Notes: a model not told the origin generated them from the letters alone. Positions 1 through 9,885 are shown, counted from the stretch's first letter. The stretch: 64,000 bases of DNA from GCA-002708315 sp963676635 (GCA_963676635.1 OY781105.1:310001-374000), one strand, 5' to 3'. A program made the numbers and translations.

Positions 1-754
1 GTACTATGGCGTTTGGCAAGTATTCTGTACGTTGTCTCTGACTTAGTAAGCGCATTTCCAGTTCTTTATCAAAACCACCCACAACTTCCGTTTCAGCCAT
101 CATTGATTTAAAAAGGTGATAATCGAAAGCCATTGCCGAGCCAATTAAAAAAGATGAAAGACCAAGTACACGTTGTCCCTTTCTGAAAATCTGATTGTTT
201 ATTTCTTCACTGACAGCGTCCAGAACAGCGAAATTAGTATTAAGGTTTTTTGCTGTTCGATGTCCTTGAACAGCCGCAAAACCTTTATGCATTGCTGCAT
301 TAATCTGTTTAAGAAACCCTTTTAGCATTATATTATCAGCATCAAGAATACAGGCAATGTCGTAATTATCATCAAGATTATTAAGAGCATAGTTTAAAGC
401 ACGTGATTTGGTGCTGATTTCGAAATCTTTTGCAAAGACTATAATGTCCAATTCTTTAAGTCTGTCAATTGTGCCTTGATGGAATGAATCAGCAATGATA
501 ATTACGTCATATTTATCATTAGGATAATCATGTTTCAGCGCATTTTCTGCTACTTCTATAATCACTTCATCTTCACTATAGGCCGGGATTAATACCGCAA
601 TCTTTTTATAATCAGAAACAGAGTTGATTTTAGGATGATAAGGAAAGACACCTGCAATAGAAAAAATAAGAAGTATAATAATAGTGAAACCAAAATAGAA
701 GAATAGTAAGGCCTGAATTATATAAATAGTAACTGTTAACCATTGGGAAATCAT
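1..754 (-). CDS. Family 2 glycosyltransferase, membrane type (3' end beyond window)
   Basis: Partial gene: 251 codons are visible from the ATG at 754, which overlaps the stop codon of the next upstream gene (ATGA overlap). It starts with one long hydrophobic segment (about residues 5-30), followed by a GT-A nucleotide-sugar transferase fold with the AVLIPAYSEDEV start and the metal-binding DAD motif (CILDADNIM). The QxxRW motif expected further on is beyond the left edge. It is clearly a paralogue of the gene at 1689-2912, sharing the QGHRTAKN and EEINN.IFRKG segments. The role inferred is transfer of a sugar to a lipid-linked or growing exopolysaccharide at the inner membrane. It is the last visible gene of the minus-strand polysaccharide cluster. 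The fold is secure; donor and acceptor are unknown. Confidence 0.9.
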   Translation of the reverse strand, partial: MISQWLTVTIYIIQALLFFYFGFTIIILLIFSIAGVFPYHPKINSVSDYKKIAVLIPAYSEDEVIIEVAENALKHDYPNDKYDVIIIADSFHQGTIDRLKELDIIVFAKDFEISTKSRALNYALNNLDDNYDIACILDADNIMLKGFLKQINAAMHKGFAAVQGHRTAKNLNTNFAVLDAVSEEINNQIFRKGQRVLGLSSFLIGSAMAFDYHLFKSMMAETEVVGGFDKELEMRLLSQRQRTEYLPNAIV

Positions 755-1680
755 AATTTTGGATTTTCGTGAATTTCTTTTGAAAAAGCATTCTTTAGGT
801 TCCAGCCGATTGCCTTGTAGTAGGCTAAGAATAATTTAATCTTACCCCTAAGCAGAAATTTAAATGCATTTTTCGGAATGGCAATGAACACCTGATAAGC
901 AATTCCTAACAAGAATTCCTTCCCATGGATATTTCTACGCATGTAAACAAGCCTGTTTCTGTTTTGATAGTATATTTTTAAAGCACTAAGCTTACCTGTA
1001 GAGATGGATTCTTTATGAAGTACATATGAATTATGAACGTAATACATTTTGTAACCTTCGTTTGCTATACGAGCACACCAGTCGGCTTCCTCATAATACA
1101 AAAAGAAGATATAAGACATTAGTCCAACTTTCTTAACAACCTCCATAGGTACCATCATTGCAGCACCGTGAGCATAAGGAGTTATCCGGTCTTCATTATA
1201 TTGTCCTTTATCTTTCTCACGGAAACCGATAGCAAAGTTTCTCATTGTTATATTGTTGATAGGGGTGTAGCCTGCATACTGGAATGTGTCAGGCTGATAA
1301 AAGAATCTAATCTTGGGACTTACAGCACCTATATCCGGATTACGTTCAAGTTTTTCAACAAGAGGTTCCATGAAATCACGTGGTACTTCTATATCATTAT
1401 TCAGAAGCATAACATAATCACCTTTAGCGCGCATTAGTCCGAAATTATTACCAGCAGCAAAGCCGTAGTTAATAGGGTTTCTAATCAGGATAATGTTTGG
1501 GAATCTTTCTTTAATAATCTCAGGATTATCCTCAGTTGAGTTATTATCAACAACAATTACTTCAAAGTTAGGATATGTGATTTTATTAAGAGATTCAATA
1601 AAATCACACGTTACTTCTGATTGATTGAAGTTAACAGTAATAATACTTACCAATGGATAATATGTTCGTTTTACGCTCAT
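751..1680 (-). CDS. Family 2 glycosyltransferase (rhamnosyltransferase/WbbL-like)
   Basis: 309 residues, soluble GT-A fold. The N-terminus PLVSIITVNFNQ, the segment VIVVDNNSTEDN and the metal-binding LLNNDIEVP are typical of GT2 enzymes of the WbbL/rhamnosyltransferase type. The mid-protein segment FFLYYEEADWCARI carries the usual acidic catalytic region. The C-terminus has weakly hydrophobic stretches that may associate with the membrane. It lies 8 bp after the gene at 1689-2912 and overlaps the start of the next gene by 4 bp, so it is translationally coupled in the polysaccharide operon. It is a close paralogue of the gene at 2974-3918. The sugar specificity cannot be read from sequence. 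Confidence 0.92.
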   Translation of the reverse strand: MSVKRTYYPLVSIITVNFNQSEVTCDFIESLNKITYPNFEVIVVDNNSTEDNPEIIKERFPNIILIRNPINYGFAAGNNFGLMRAKGDYVMLLNNDIEVPRDFMEPLVEKLERNPDIGAVSPKIRFFYQPDTFQYAGYTPINNITMRNFAIGFREKDKGQYNEDRITPYAHGAAMMVPMEVVKKVGLMSYIFFLYYEEADWCARIANEGYKMYYVHNSYVLHKESISTGKLSALKIYYQNRNRLVYMRRNIHGKEFLLGIAYQVFIAIPKNAFKFLLRGKIKLFLAYYKAIGWNLKNAFSKEIHENPKL

Positions 1681-1688
1681 TTCAAATA

Positions 1689-2912
1689 TTATTTGGCATC
1701 ATCATTATCCACATGGGAGTGTGTAGTATGAATAAACTTTTTTGTTGCTCCTTTTATTTTAAGCAGGCTAAGAATCATTAAAAGAAAACCATGTGGTACT
1801 CTTAATAGTGCGATAAATGTTCTTTTATTATAGAACCTTGCAGGGATTGAAAATGTCAGAGCTAAACCAGTAAGGAATAATAGAGAAGCCCAGTAGTAGA
1901 AATCAGGAATCCACCAGATTTGTATATTAACTGGCAGAATAAAAGTAAACACTGCTGAAAAAACAGTCAGTATGGTAAGAATACCAGCAAGTAGTATGCG
2001 GGGTGGTTGCACCATTTGAATAACCTTATCAAAGTAATCAGTATTTCCCTTTGTAAACAGATGTACTAATCCATTATAAATTTCTGTTCTGAAATACTCC
2101 AGTTGTGCAGCCATCCATCTTCTTCGTTGGTTTACAAAAACATCAGATTTAGAAGTCTTTTCATCATATATCCATGCTTTATCAACATAATCAATTTTAT
2201 ATCTTTGTTTAAGAAGTTTAAGTTCAACCTCTTTATCTTCACCAACCGAATCTACAGTAGCCATAGTATCTTTGAAAAGCTTATAGTTGATTCCCATTCC
2301 CGATCCAATAAGAGCAGATGAAAAACCAAGTACCCTGTGACCTTTTCTGAAGATATTATTATTAATCTCCTCACTCATAGCATCGAGAATTGCAAAATTG
2401 GCATTCATGTTCTTTGCAGTACGATGACCTTGCACTGCGGGGAATCCATTTTCAAAAGCTCCGTTGATGTGTTTCAGTACATCAGGCTTCATGATATTAT
2501 CAGCATCAAGAATAAAAGCAATATCGTAATCATCACCAATAATACTCATGCATTTATTCAGAGCTTTTGATTTTTTACTTACCTCAAATTCAACAACGAC
2601 TACTCTTATTGGTAATTCATTTAATGCGTCAAGCGTTCTTTTCTCGAAAGAATCAGCAATAACAATAACCTCGAATTTATCTTCTGGATAGTCTTGCATA
2701 GTAGCTTGTTTAGCTACATTAACAATAACAGCATCTTCTTTATAGCCTGGTATTAGAACCGCAAATTTCCTGAATTTCTTTACATCAGGATGTTGTTTAT
2801 CCTTGTAAAATATACCTGCAAATCCGAATATAAAAATATATAAAGTGGCAAAAGCCAGATAAATAAACAGAATAATTTCGACTGCATTAACAAGGTATAT
2901 TAATATATCCAT
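1689..2912 (-). CDS. Membrane family 2 glycosyltransferase (BcsA/NodC-like architecture)
   Basis: 407 residues. There is an N-terminal transmembrane segment (about 5-30), then a GT-A domain with AVLIPGYKEDAV, the DAD motif in AFILDADNIM, and the QRRRW form of the QxxRW motif (about residue 262). Two or three C-terminal transmembrane helices follow (about 300-385). This is the architecture of processive or lipid-linked GT2 enzymes. The partial gene at 1-754 is a paralogue. It is in the same operon as the genes on either side and is probably involved in chain elongation or a lipid-linked sugar step. Confidence 0.9.
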   Translation of the reverse strand: MDILIYLVNAVEIILFIYLAFATLYIFIFGFAGIFYKDKQHPDVKKFRKFAVLIPGYKEDAVIVNVAKQATMQDYPEDKFEVIVIADSFEKRTLDALNELPIRVVVVEFEVSKKSKALNKCMSIIGDDYDIAFILDADNIMKPDVLKHINGAFENGFPAVQGHRTAKNMNANFAILDAMSEEINNNIFRKGHRVLGFSSALIGSGMGINYKLFKDTMATVDSVGEDKEVELKLLKQRYKIDYVDKAWIYDEKTSKSDVFVNQRRRWMAAQLEYFRTEIYNGLVHLFTKGNTDYFDKVIQMVQPPRILLAGILTILTVFSAVFTFILPVNIQIWWIPDFYYWASLLFLTGLALTFSIPARFYNKRTFIALLRVPHGFLLMILSLLKIKGATKKFIHTTHSHVDNDDAK

Positions 2913-2973
2913 AAGCCTTGAGATTTGTGCATAAATCTACAAAAAATATACTATTAATAGCATCAATGTTAAT

Positions 2974-3918
2974 TTAAACTTTTTTTACAAGTTTAGGTAA
3001 TGAAAAAATATTGCCACTGTGATGTGTTAAATTCCATCCAATAGCTTTCCAGAATGCCCAAACATGATCCATTCTAAATTTAACTAAATAGCCAAGTGTT
3101 ATTCTAGGGGATGTCACTAAATAGATATACATCAAAGATAAAAACTTTTGGAATCCCTTTGTATTTCTTCTTGCAAATAGAATTCTGCCTCTTGTAAGAT
3201 AATATACTTTAAATGGGCTGTCCTTTCCTGTAGATATAGATTCTTTATGCAAAACAAGTGATTTTCCCTGATAGTAAATCTTATATCCGTATTTAATAAT
3301 ATGAGCAGCCCAGTCATGTTCTTCATAATAAAGAAAAAAGACATCTGTCATCATACCCACTTCTTCAATAACTCTCATAGGAACAAGCATAGCAGTACCA
3401 AATATTGATCCCGATTCACTTACATTCTGATATTGCCCTTCATCTTTTTGGTTAAAACCATATGAAAACAGACGGATTGTAGTCATATTAAACTTAGTAA
3501 AACCAGCATATTGTATTATTCCCGGCTCGTAAAAGAACTGTATTCTGGGACTAACCATACCAATTTGTTTATCAGACTCAAGCAAATCAACCATTGGTTC
3601 TAAGAAACCAGGTTCAACTTCAGTATCATTATTTATAAACAGTACATATTTTCCTTTGCAGTAGGGGAGGGCTGCATTGTTACCACCAGCAAAGCCCAGA
3701 TTCTTATCTGTTTTAATCAGATTTATATTAGGATACTTCTCTTTAATAATATCTGGATTGTCGTTAGGAGAGTTATTATCAACAACAAATACTTCCAGAT
3801 TTTTGTATGTTGCTTTATTGAGGGATTCAATAAATTCGCATGTAACTTCACTCTGATTATAGTTTACTGTTACTACAGAAACTCGAGGTTGGTTATTAGA
3901 AGAAATCATAGTATTCAT
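2974..3918 (-). CDS. Family 2 glycosyltransferase (rhamnosyltransferase/WbbL-like)
   Basis: 314 residues, soluble GT-A fold with PRVSVVTVNYNQ, VFVVDNNSPNDN and the metal-binding segment FINNDTEVEPG, then FFLYYEEHDWAA. It is strikingly similar along its length to the protein at 751-1680 (NQSEVTC.FIESLNK, LHKESISTGK and AIGWNL are shared), so the two derive from a duplication. The start codon overlaps the stop codon of the Wzy-like gene by one base, showing tight coupling. An internal Met at residue 4 is an equally possible start. Predicted cytoplasmic transferase in polysaccharide assembly. Confidence 0.92.
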   Translation of the reverse strand: MNTMISSNNQPRVSVVTVNYNQSEVTCEFIESLNKATYKNLEVFVVDNNSPNDNPDIIKEKYPNINLIKTDKNLGFAGGNNAALPYCKGKYVLFINNDTEVEPGFLEPMVDLLESDKQIGMVSPRIQFFYEPGIIQYAGFTKFNMTTIRLFSYGFNQKDEGQYQNVSESGSIFGTAMLVPMRVIEEVGMMTDVFFLYYEEHDWAAHIIKYGYKIYYQGKSLVLHKESISTGKDSPFKVYYLTRGRILFARRNTKGFQKFLSLMYIYLVTSPRITLGYLVKFRMDHVWAFWKAIGWNLTHHSGNIFSLPKLVKKV

Positions 3919-5411
3919 TAAGTTTGTTTAAGAATTGACCATGGATTTTTGCCCATGCTGGTAAGATACATATATTCCCTGTCGAGCTGTTGGGCCATAA
4001 AAACAAATGACCAACTAAGGTATACGAGGGCACCGGTAGGCATCTGACCAAGCACACCATTACCATAACTGGCTCCCATTATGCCTGCAAAGCCGGCAAT
4101 GAGCGCCCCCAGTATTCCTGCGAGCTCTTTACTTTTAACTCTAAACATAATAAGATAAAGTCCTTTCAGTGCAATATAGGATAATATAAAAAGGTGTAAT
4201 ATTAGTCCTACGATACCTTGTTCAGCCCAGACTTGCACATACCAACTATCCGTTGCAACATTAGCCAGAAATCCCTGAGGCGAGAAACGTTGTCCCCAGT
4301 TACCAGCAGCTCCAATGCCTCCTCCAAAGGGTTTATCAGCAAGGTAAGTCTTCAGAATTGCCCTGTTCTCAAGACGAACCTGATATGAAGCATCCTCCTC
4401 AGGTCTGAAAGCAGTACGCATTCGGGCTATTTGATAGCTGCTTTCACCAATATACGTATAAGCAAAGAAAACATAAATAAAACTCATTAGAATACCCCCA
4501 AGAATCAGCACTTTAATATTTTTTCTGACAATAAGATAAACAACACCGCCAATCATTGGAACAATCATTGCTCCACGTGTTCCTGAGATCATCATGCCCC
4601 ATAATCCCAATGCCCCCACAATAATAAAGAATATCTTTTGACTAATCTTTTTAAAGGATGCAGCACATAAAAGCATAACAACACCTGCTGCACCCTGGGC
4701 TGCACCAAATTGTCCTGCATCACTAAAAAACGAGAATACTCTTAATTGACCATTAATAATATGAGTAACACCTCCAACAGTGTCAATCCAGAACTGTTCT
4801 CCTGAATCCAGTCCGAGATATAATTGCTGCAACCCTTTTAAAGTTCCTAATATTGTGAAAGTAGCCCATGTATATAGAAAAAACGAGACAAACCGTAGTC
4901 TTTTAAATAACATAAGAGCTAAAGGAACTACCAATAATGAATATAAAGACATTCCCCTCATTGCATAAAACCAAGCTGCACGGCTTAATGCTAAGGGATT
5001 AAAAAGCTCAAGAATTGCATAGATAAACCATATAATTAAGAGATATGTTATATCCCTGTTTACCTGATCAAAATTCATCTTTTTATAGAAATTTTTAAAA
5101 AAGATAGCAATAAATGTCATTACAAGAATCCCATCTATACTTAATCCCAGTGGTGCACCTGTTATATATCTTGTTAGTCCAATAGCAATAAATGATAGAA
5201 CAACAAGAGTCATTATCCCAAGCTCAGGGAAATTAAACAATCTGTTAAGATAAACCAATAAAAATAAAAGTAGAATTAGTGCAGCTGCGATAAACACACC
5301 TCCTAAAGCAATTATATATGCCAGAATAACAGATACTACAATAACACCAGCAATAACAACTGGATGTTGAAGTTTCTGAGCTCCCGTTTTTTCTTTAAGT
5401 GATTTAAACAT
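3918..5411 (-). CDS. O-antigen polymerase/ligase-like integral membrane protein (Wzy-like)
   Basis: 497 residues with roughly ten to twelve hydrophobic segments. The large extracytoplasmic loop late in the protein reads DKPFGGGIGAAGN, then ATDSWYVQVWAEQGIVG, which is the typical Wzy_C (O-antigen ligase/polymerase) signature region. Position between a flippase gene and glycosyltransferases supports a polymerase that joins repeat units on the periplasmic side. Wzy polymerases and WaaL ligases share this fold; the presence of Wzx and Wzz-type genes next door favours polymerase. A 97-bp gap separates it from the upstream flippase gene, with no clear promoter in it. Confidence 0.85.
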   Translation of the reverse strand: MFKSLKEKTGAQKLQHPVVIAGVIVVSVILAYIIALGGVFIAAALILLLFLLVYLNRLFNFPELGIMTLVVLSFIAIGLTRYITGAPLGLSIDGILVMTFIAIFFKNFYKKMNFDQVNRDITYLLIIWFIYAILELFNPLALSRAAWFYAMRGMSLYSLLVVPLALMLFKRLRFVSFFLYTWATFTILGTLKGLQQLYLGLDSGEQFWIDTVGGVTHIINGQLRVFSFFSDAGQFGAAQGAAGVVMLLCAASFKKISQKIFFIIVGALGLWGMMISGTRGAMIVPMIGGVVYLIVRKNIKVLILGGILMSFIYVFFAYTYIGESSYQIARMRTAFRPEEDASYQVRLENRAILKTYLADKPFGGGIGAAGNWGQRFSPQGFLANVATDSWYVQVWAEQGIVGLILHLFILSYIALKGLYLIMFRVKSKELAGILGALIAGFAGIMGASYGNGVLGQMPTGALVYLSWSFVFMAQQLDREYMYLTSMGKNPWSILKQT

Positions 5412-5508
5412 TGAGATAAAAATACTAAAATTATTGAGAATTGAAATGGAAGTTAAAATAAGCTTGCTTAAAATTCTTTAATCCAATAATAATCAAGGAA
5501 ACAATAAT

Positions 5509-6924
5509 TTATAACTTAAACGATTTGAAAAAGAAAAGCCCTTCAACAAATATTCGTCTTAATTTTATATCAAGGTCCTTCTTAAAATAATATGTACCTA
5601 CCAAAATACCAATAATTGAAAAAAGTATGGTGACAACTGCTACCATATTTAATACAGTTACCATTGTAAGAGTTGTTGCATCATTAAAAATTATTGTTAT
5701 GTCTTGAAAACCTAAACCAACAAGTGTTACTGCTGTAGTAGCAAAAATAATGTAATATAATCCGAAAACAACAATTGAATCCCCAACAATATTCGACAAA
5801 GTCATATAAACGACTTTGATGAAATTTTGTTTTGGTTTATTAATACTATCGAGTCCAACACCGATAAATCTATCGATAGGAAGAAGCAAACCATAAAAGC
5901 AAAATACTCTGAAAATGCTTGCTGTTTCACTATACTCAGCTCCACCAAGAATTGTAACAAACTCTTCTGCAAAAATGAATGAAATCGCCATTATTGGAAT
6001 AAGCATGTAAGTAAGCAAGCCAGCATTTTTGTAAAATATTTCTTTAACAAGCTCTTTATTACCTTCAATAGATGCTTTTGACATTTTTGGAAAGGCAGTC
6101 ATTGCAAAGCTGCGTACAGGTATTTCGATTATCTCAGTGAGTTTTAACGGTATACTATATAATGCTACTCCTGTTGTTCCGAGAAAAGGACTAAGCCCGA
6201 TAATAAATGTGTCAGCACTACGAAGTAAATTCGATCCTATTAATGTTCCTGAAGTATATTTACCAAAGTTTAAAATAGTTTTATTTGTTCTTCTTGTTGC
6301 ACTAAATAAGTGCTTAATGCCATCCCAATTAAGCGAAGATGCTATTAAAGAGCTGATGGTGTTGGTGATTATATATGCCCACATTATTGTCATTATACCT
6401 GATCTGAACCAGAAATAATTTACGATTAGAAAAAGCATAAAACCGCCCACATTAATTAACCTTATAATAAGAATGTGATCAAAACGCATTTTTGCCTGAA
6501 GTACACTTAAAGAATTGTTAAATGGAAGATTAATTAAAGCAACAAAAGGAAACCAGTTAAAGAATAGTGAGAATCCTGATTGCTCAATAGAATCATCGAA
6601 AATAAATCGTACTGAAACAGCTAAACCAATTATTACTAGGGTTGTTATAATATTAATTACATAATTAGATCCAAGTAGCTTTTTACCTTCATCTTCATCA
6701 GCTCCTGAAAGAAACCTGACAATAGCAGTTCTAGTAATTCCAAATCTGATCATGTCTATAAAATTGAGTGCTGTAATGAACAGAACCCATTCACCAAATT
6801 CGTTTGTAGGAAGACTTCTTACTAATACCAGAAAGGAAAAAAAGCCCAGCACAGCAACAAGACCATTATTGGCAAGCGACAGAAAATTATTATTTCTGAT
6901 TATTTTAGTTATCAGGCCAGCCAC
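5509..6924 (-). CDS. Polysaccharide flippase (Wzx-like, MOP superfamily)
   Basis: 471 residues with about twelve to fourteen hydrophobic helices. The opening segment SLANNGLVAVLGFFSFLVLVR and the phrase LPTNEFGEWVLFI are characteristic of the polysaccharide_synt family that flips lipid-linked repeat units across the inner membrane. The segment TILNFGKYTSGTLIGSNL in the middle matches the second half-repeat of the fold. It starts 2 bp after the stop of the Wzz-like gene, so the two are cotranscribed. Substrate unknown. Confidence 0.87.
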   Translation of the reverse strand: MAGLITKIIRNNNFLSLANNGLVAVLGFFSFLVLVRSLPTNEFGEWVLFITALNFIDMIRFGITRTAIVRFLSGADEDEGKKLLGSNYVINIITTLVIIGLAVSVRFIFDDSIEQSGFSLFFNWFPFVALINLPFNNSLSVLQAKMRFDHILIIRLINVGGFMLFLIVNYFWFRSGIMTIMWAYIITNTISSLIASSLNWDGIKHLFSATRRTNKTILNFGKYTSGTLIGSNLLRSADTFIIGLSPFLGTTGVALYSIPLKLTEIIEIPVRSFAMTAFPKMSKASIEGNKELVKEIFYKNAGLLTYMLIPIMAISFIFAEEFVTILGGAEYSETASIFRVFCFYGLLLPIDRFIGVGLDSINKPKQNFIKVVYMTLSNIVGDSIVVFGLYYIIFATTAVTLVGLGFQDITIIFNDATTLTMVTVLNMVAVVTILFSIIGILVGTYYFKKDLDIKLRRIFVEGLFFFKSFKL

Positions 6925-6926
6925 CT

Positions 6927-9875
6927 TTAAACTTTTTTATTGATATTAATCCTGTACTGAAACGGTTTGGATAAAATATGCCTGATTTTACCTAATGTAT
7001 CTGGTTTGGTAATTTTAGGAACATCTGTAAGCAATTCATCAAGGTTATACAACTCAACTTCATTTATTATAACCAAAGATTTATCATTGGCAATATCTTC
7101 ATAAACTGATAGAGCTGTTTTATCAGCTTTAGTCAGATTTTGTCTTGCATTAATTACAAGTAGCGATAAGTCTACTGAATTAACAAGTTTTAAAGGATAA
7201 TTATTATATACAATCGATGGAAGTTCAATAAAGATAAAGTTATATGGCTTATTTTCTTTTCTTAGATAGTTTGAGCTTATCAACTGTTGTAAATTTTCAA
7301 TGTCAATAAAACTGTCAGAAACGCTATAATTAAAGGAATAATTAAAATCTTCAGGTTGTACTTCTCCGTCCTCATAATTTAGATAAAGTACCTCATCACC
7401 AATTTCTCTAAGACGTGAGACAATACGTTCTGTAATAACAGTTTTCCCCATTTTTGACTGCGTACTATAAATCGCAATTACTTTTGGTTCAGATTTTTCT
7501 AATAAGTTTTTCTTATCAAGTTGAAGCTTAATATTCTGTATAATAATATCAATCAGTCTTCTGCTAACAAAAGCTAATTCACTGGCCTTACTTTTAGAAC
7601 TAAGTCTGGGATATGCCCCAGCAAGCTTCAGGTTAGTAGCTTTAATTACATTTGAAGGATTCTTCATTGAGTTATCAAAATACTCAAGCATTAAAATAAT
7701 GAAAGCAGTTAACAAAAATCCGAAAATGGCAGCAGCCAGTATAATTATCTTTGCTTTAGAAGGATTAGCAGATATTGGGAAATATGGTTCATCAACAATC
7801 TTAATATTTGTTGACATCTCTTCGTTCTGCTGTTTCATCTTTGCCAAATTAAGGCTTCTTAAAAGTTCAAGATAAGATTGTTCAGCAACTTTAATTTCAC
7901 GCTCGATTCTTTTTAGCATCGCACCGAGAGGAGCAAATTTCTGGTATGTTTTAACAAAATCCAATTTCCTTCTTGATAAAACAATTAGTGATGCTTTAGC
8001 TTCTTCCTGATTAAGTGTATTTTTTAACCATTCTTCGAGTAAATTCTTTATTGGCAGCCCCTGGGCTGAATGATTATATAAGAATAGCTGGTCTACATAT
8101 AATTTCATTTTATTTCTAAGCTGCTGTTGTCTATTTTTTAACTGATTCAACTGTTCTGTAACTCTATCATCATAATCAGCAGCCAGTTCATTTATTATTA
8201 CACTTTCCGTAATTTGGGCAAGTTCTTTTTTCATCTGATTAAGTTCATCACTTTTCAGATAAATACTATCACGTGCAGTGAGATTGGTTTCAAGTTCTTT
8301 AAGGTTAGCTACAGATGAGGCCAGACGAATTTGCTCATTCTGATAGAATAGATCGAGATCTTCTTTTTGATCAGCAATAGCTTTACTTTGTTCGTAGTAG
8401 TTGATGATATTATTTTTCATATTGAACTTAAGCAGCCTATCTTCTGCTGTCTGAAGTTTCTTGTCAGCTGAGTCTACCTGTGCCTCAAAATATTTTACTA
8501 CAAGATTTGTCTCATTAGCGCGTAACAACTTGTAATTTTTCATAAACACTTTCGATAGAATCTTTAATGTTTGCTGACATATACCTGGATCATCGGATGT
8601 GTAAGTCAGTCGTACTAGGTCACTGTTACTAATTCTAAAAATCTGTATTGCACCAATTGATTGAACGCTGTAGTGTTTACTCTCACCATAATGTAGTAAT
8701 CCGTAAATGTAATTAGTATCACTACTTGTATAATATCTAGTAAGACTGTTTAATGTCTTTTTAAAGTCTGACCTGTTAACACCAGGAGGAACAATTGGGT
8801 CTTTAGCAAAAACGGATTTATCTGACGAGATATATCCTTTTGTATTATTATAATCATCATAATCAGACAGAACACCATAGTAATCAGAAGGATCCTCCTG
8901 ATTGCTTTGTGAAATCTGAGTATTAACCTGTTTTAAAGCAAAATCGTTAGATGTATTTTTATCAATATTACCTGAGTTTGAATCACTGATAATTATTTTC
9001 TGTCCTGCCACAAGTGATTTGTTGTCGGTTTTGTTTAGTTCTCTTAGTTTACTTATGTTAACCCCATATTTTTTTGCAATTGTATAAAGTGTTTCTCCTG
9101 GCTTTACGATATGATAATTAGTGTTGGTTGTTGAATTCTTTTTGATAATCAGAGATTGACCAGGAGTAAGGTTTGTATCCGTCAGACTATTCATTGTCAT
9201 AATTTGTCCTCTGGAAACACCATATTTGCTCGCAAGTAATGATAGTGATTCTCCTTGTTGAACCACATGATATGTATAACTATCATTGTTATTATCTTCA
9301 ACAGATATGTCATCTTTTTCAATACCAGCATCATCATGTTCTTCAATATTTACATCAATGCCTTGCATTATTTTAGACTGAGCAGCTTTATTTTTCTTTT
9401 TATTTATCTCTTTTTCAAGATTTCTAATTTCCTTTTCAAGGTTCTTTATCTGGCTTTCCTTTTCCCTTTCAATTCCTGATTTATTATCTTTTACTACAAG
9501 ATCTCTGACACGCTTTGGTGTTTGTGCCATTAATCTATCATAGTTTGCTTTTGAAATATATTGTGCATTATAATCTTCCAAAGACAAATCTTGTGTAAGT
9601 AATTGGAGAGATGTTTCAATCAATGTTTGCCTTGATTTAAGCAGATTGATCATATTATCAAATTGTGCACTTGTAGTAAAGTAGTCAGATGATCTTTGAG
9701 CTGTGGATTCTATGGAATAGCCAGTGTTAATACCTGTATATATAACAGCTTCACTCTGGTAGACTTTTTGCTTGTTACGTGTAAAATAATACGTTATTCC
9801 TGCAAACAATATTGGAATTGCTATTAGCAACAATAAATTTCTTTTAAATAATTTATATATCTGTAATAGATCCAT
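6927..9875 (-). CDS. Wzz/Wzc-like polysaccharide co-polymerase with two periplasmic LysM domains and a degenerate tyrosine-kinase-type ATPase domain
   Basis: 982 residues. Order: cytoplasmic N-terminus with TM1 at about 13-30; Wzz-type periplasmic region; short coiled coil at about 138-165; LysM 1 at about 202-246 (YHVVQQGESLSLLASKYGV) and LysM 2 at about 254-298 (YHIVKPGETLYTIAKKYGV); Wzz region resuming, with long coiled coils at about 455-690; a proline-containing stretch before TM2 (about 707-731, preceded by PISANPSKAK); and a cytoplasmic P-loop domain at about 797-950. The Walker A-like loop is STQSKMGKT (about 804-812). The Walker A' region reads LYLNYEDGE and the Walker B region FIELPS, so the usual Asp residues are not in canonical form. 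There is no C-terminal Tyr cluster, only one Tyr in the last 30 residues. Role inferred: chain-length control and export coupling, perhaps anchored to peptidoglycan. Kinase activity is doubtful. Confidence 0.87.
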   Translation of the reverse strand: MDLLQIYKLFKRNLLLLIAIPILFAGITYYFTRNKQKVYQSEAVIYTGINTGYSIESTAQRSSDYFTTSAQFDNMINLLKSRQTLIETSLQLLTQDLSLEDYNAQYISKANYDRLMAQTPKRVRDLVVKDNKSGIEREKESQIKNLEKEIRNLEKEINKKKNKAAQSKIMQGIDVNIEEHDDAGIEKDDISVEDNNNDSYTYHVVQQGESLSLLASKYGVSRGQIMTMNSLTDTNLTPGQSLIIKKNSTTNTNYHIVKPGETLYTIAKKYGVNISKLRELNKTDNKSLVAGQKIIISDSNSGNIDKNTSNDFALKQVNTQISQSNQEDPSDYYGVLSDYDDYNNTKGYISSDKSVFAKDPIVPPGVNRSDFKKTLNSLTRYYTSSDTNYIYGLLHYGESKHYSVQSIGAIQIFRISNSDLVRLTYTSDDPGICQQTLKILSKVFMKNYKLLRANETNLVVKYFEAQVDSADKKLQTAEDRLLKFNMKNNIINYYEQSKAIADQKEDLDLFYQNEQIRLASSVANLKELETNLTARDSIYLKSDELNQMKKELAQITESVIINELAADYDDRVTEQLNQLKNRQQQLRNKMKLYVDQLFLYNHSAQGLPIKNLLEEWLKNTLNQEEAKASLIVLSRRKLDFVKTYQKFAPLGAMLKRIEREIKVAEQSYLELLRSLNLAKMKQQNEEMSTNIKIVDEPYFPISANPSKAKIIILAAAIFGFLLTAFIILMLEYFDNSMKNPSNVIKATNLKLAGAYPRLSSKSKASELAFVSRRLIDIIIQNIKLQLDKKNLLEKSEPKVIAIYSTQSKMGKTVITERIVSRLREIGDEVLYLNYEDGEVQPEDFNYSFNYSVSDSFIDIENLQQLISSNYLRKENKPYNFIFIELPSIVYNNYPLKLVNSVDLSLLVINARQNLTKADKTALSVYEDIANDKSLVIINEVELYNLDELLTDVPKITKPDTLGKIRHILSKPFQYRININKKV

Positions 9876-9885
9876 ACTTTACGGT

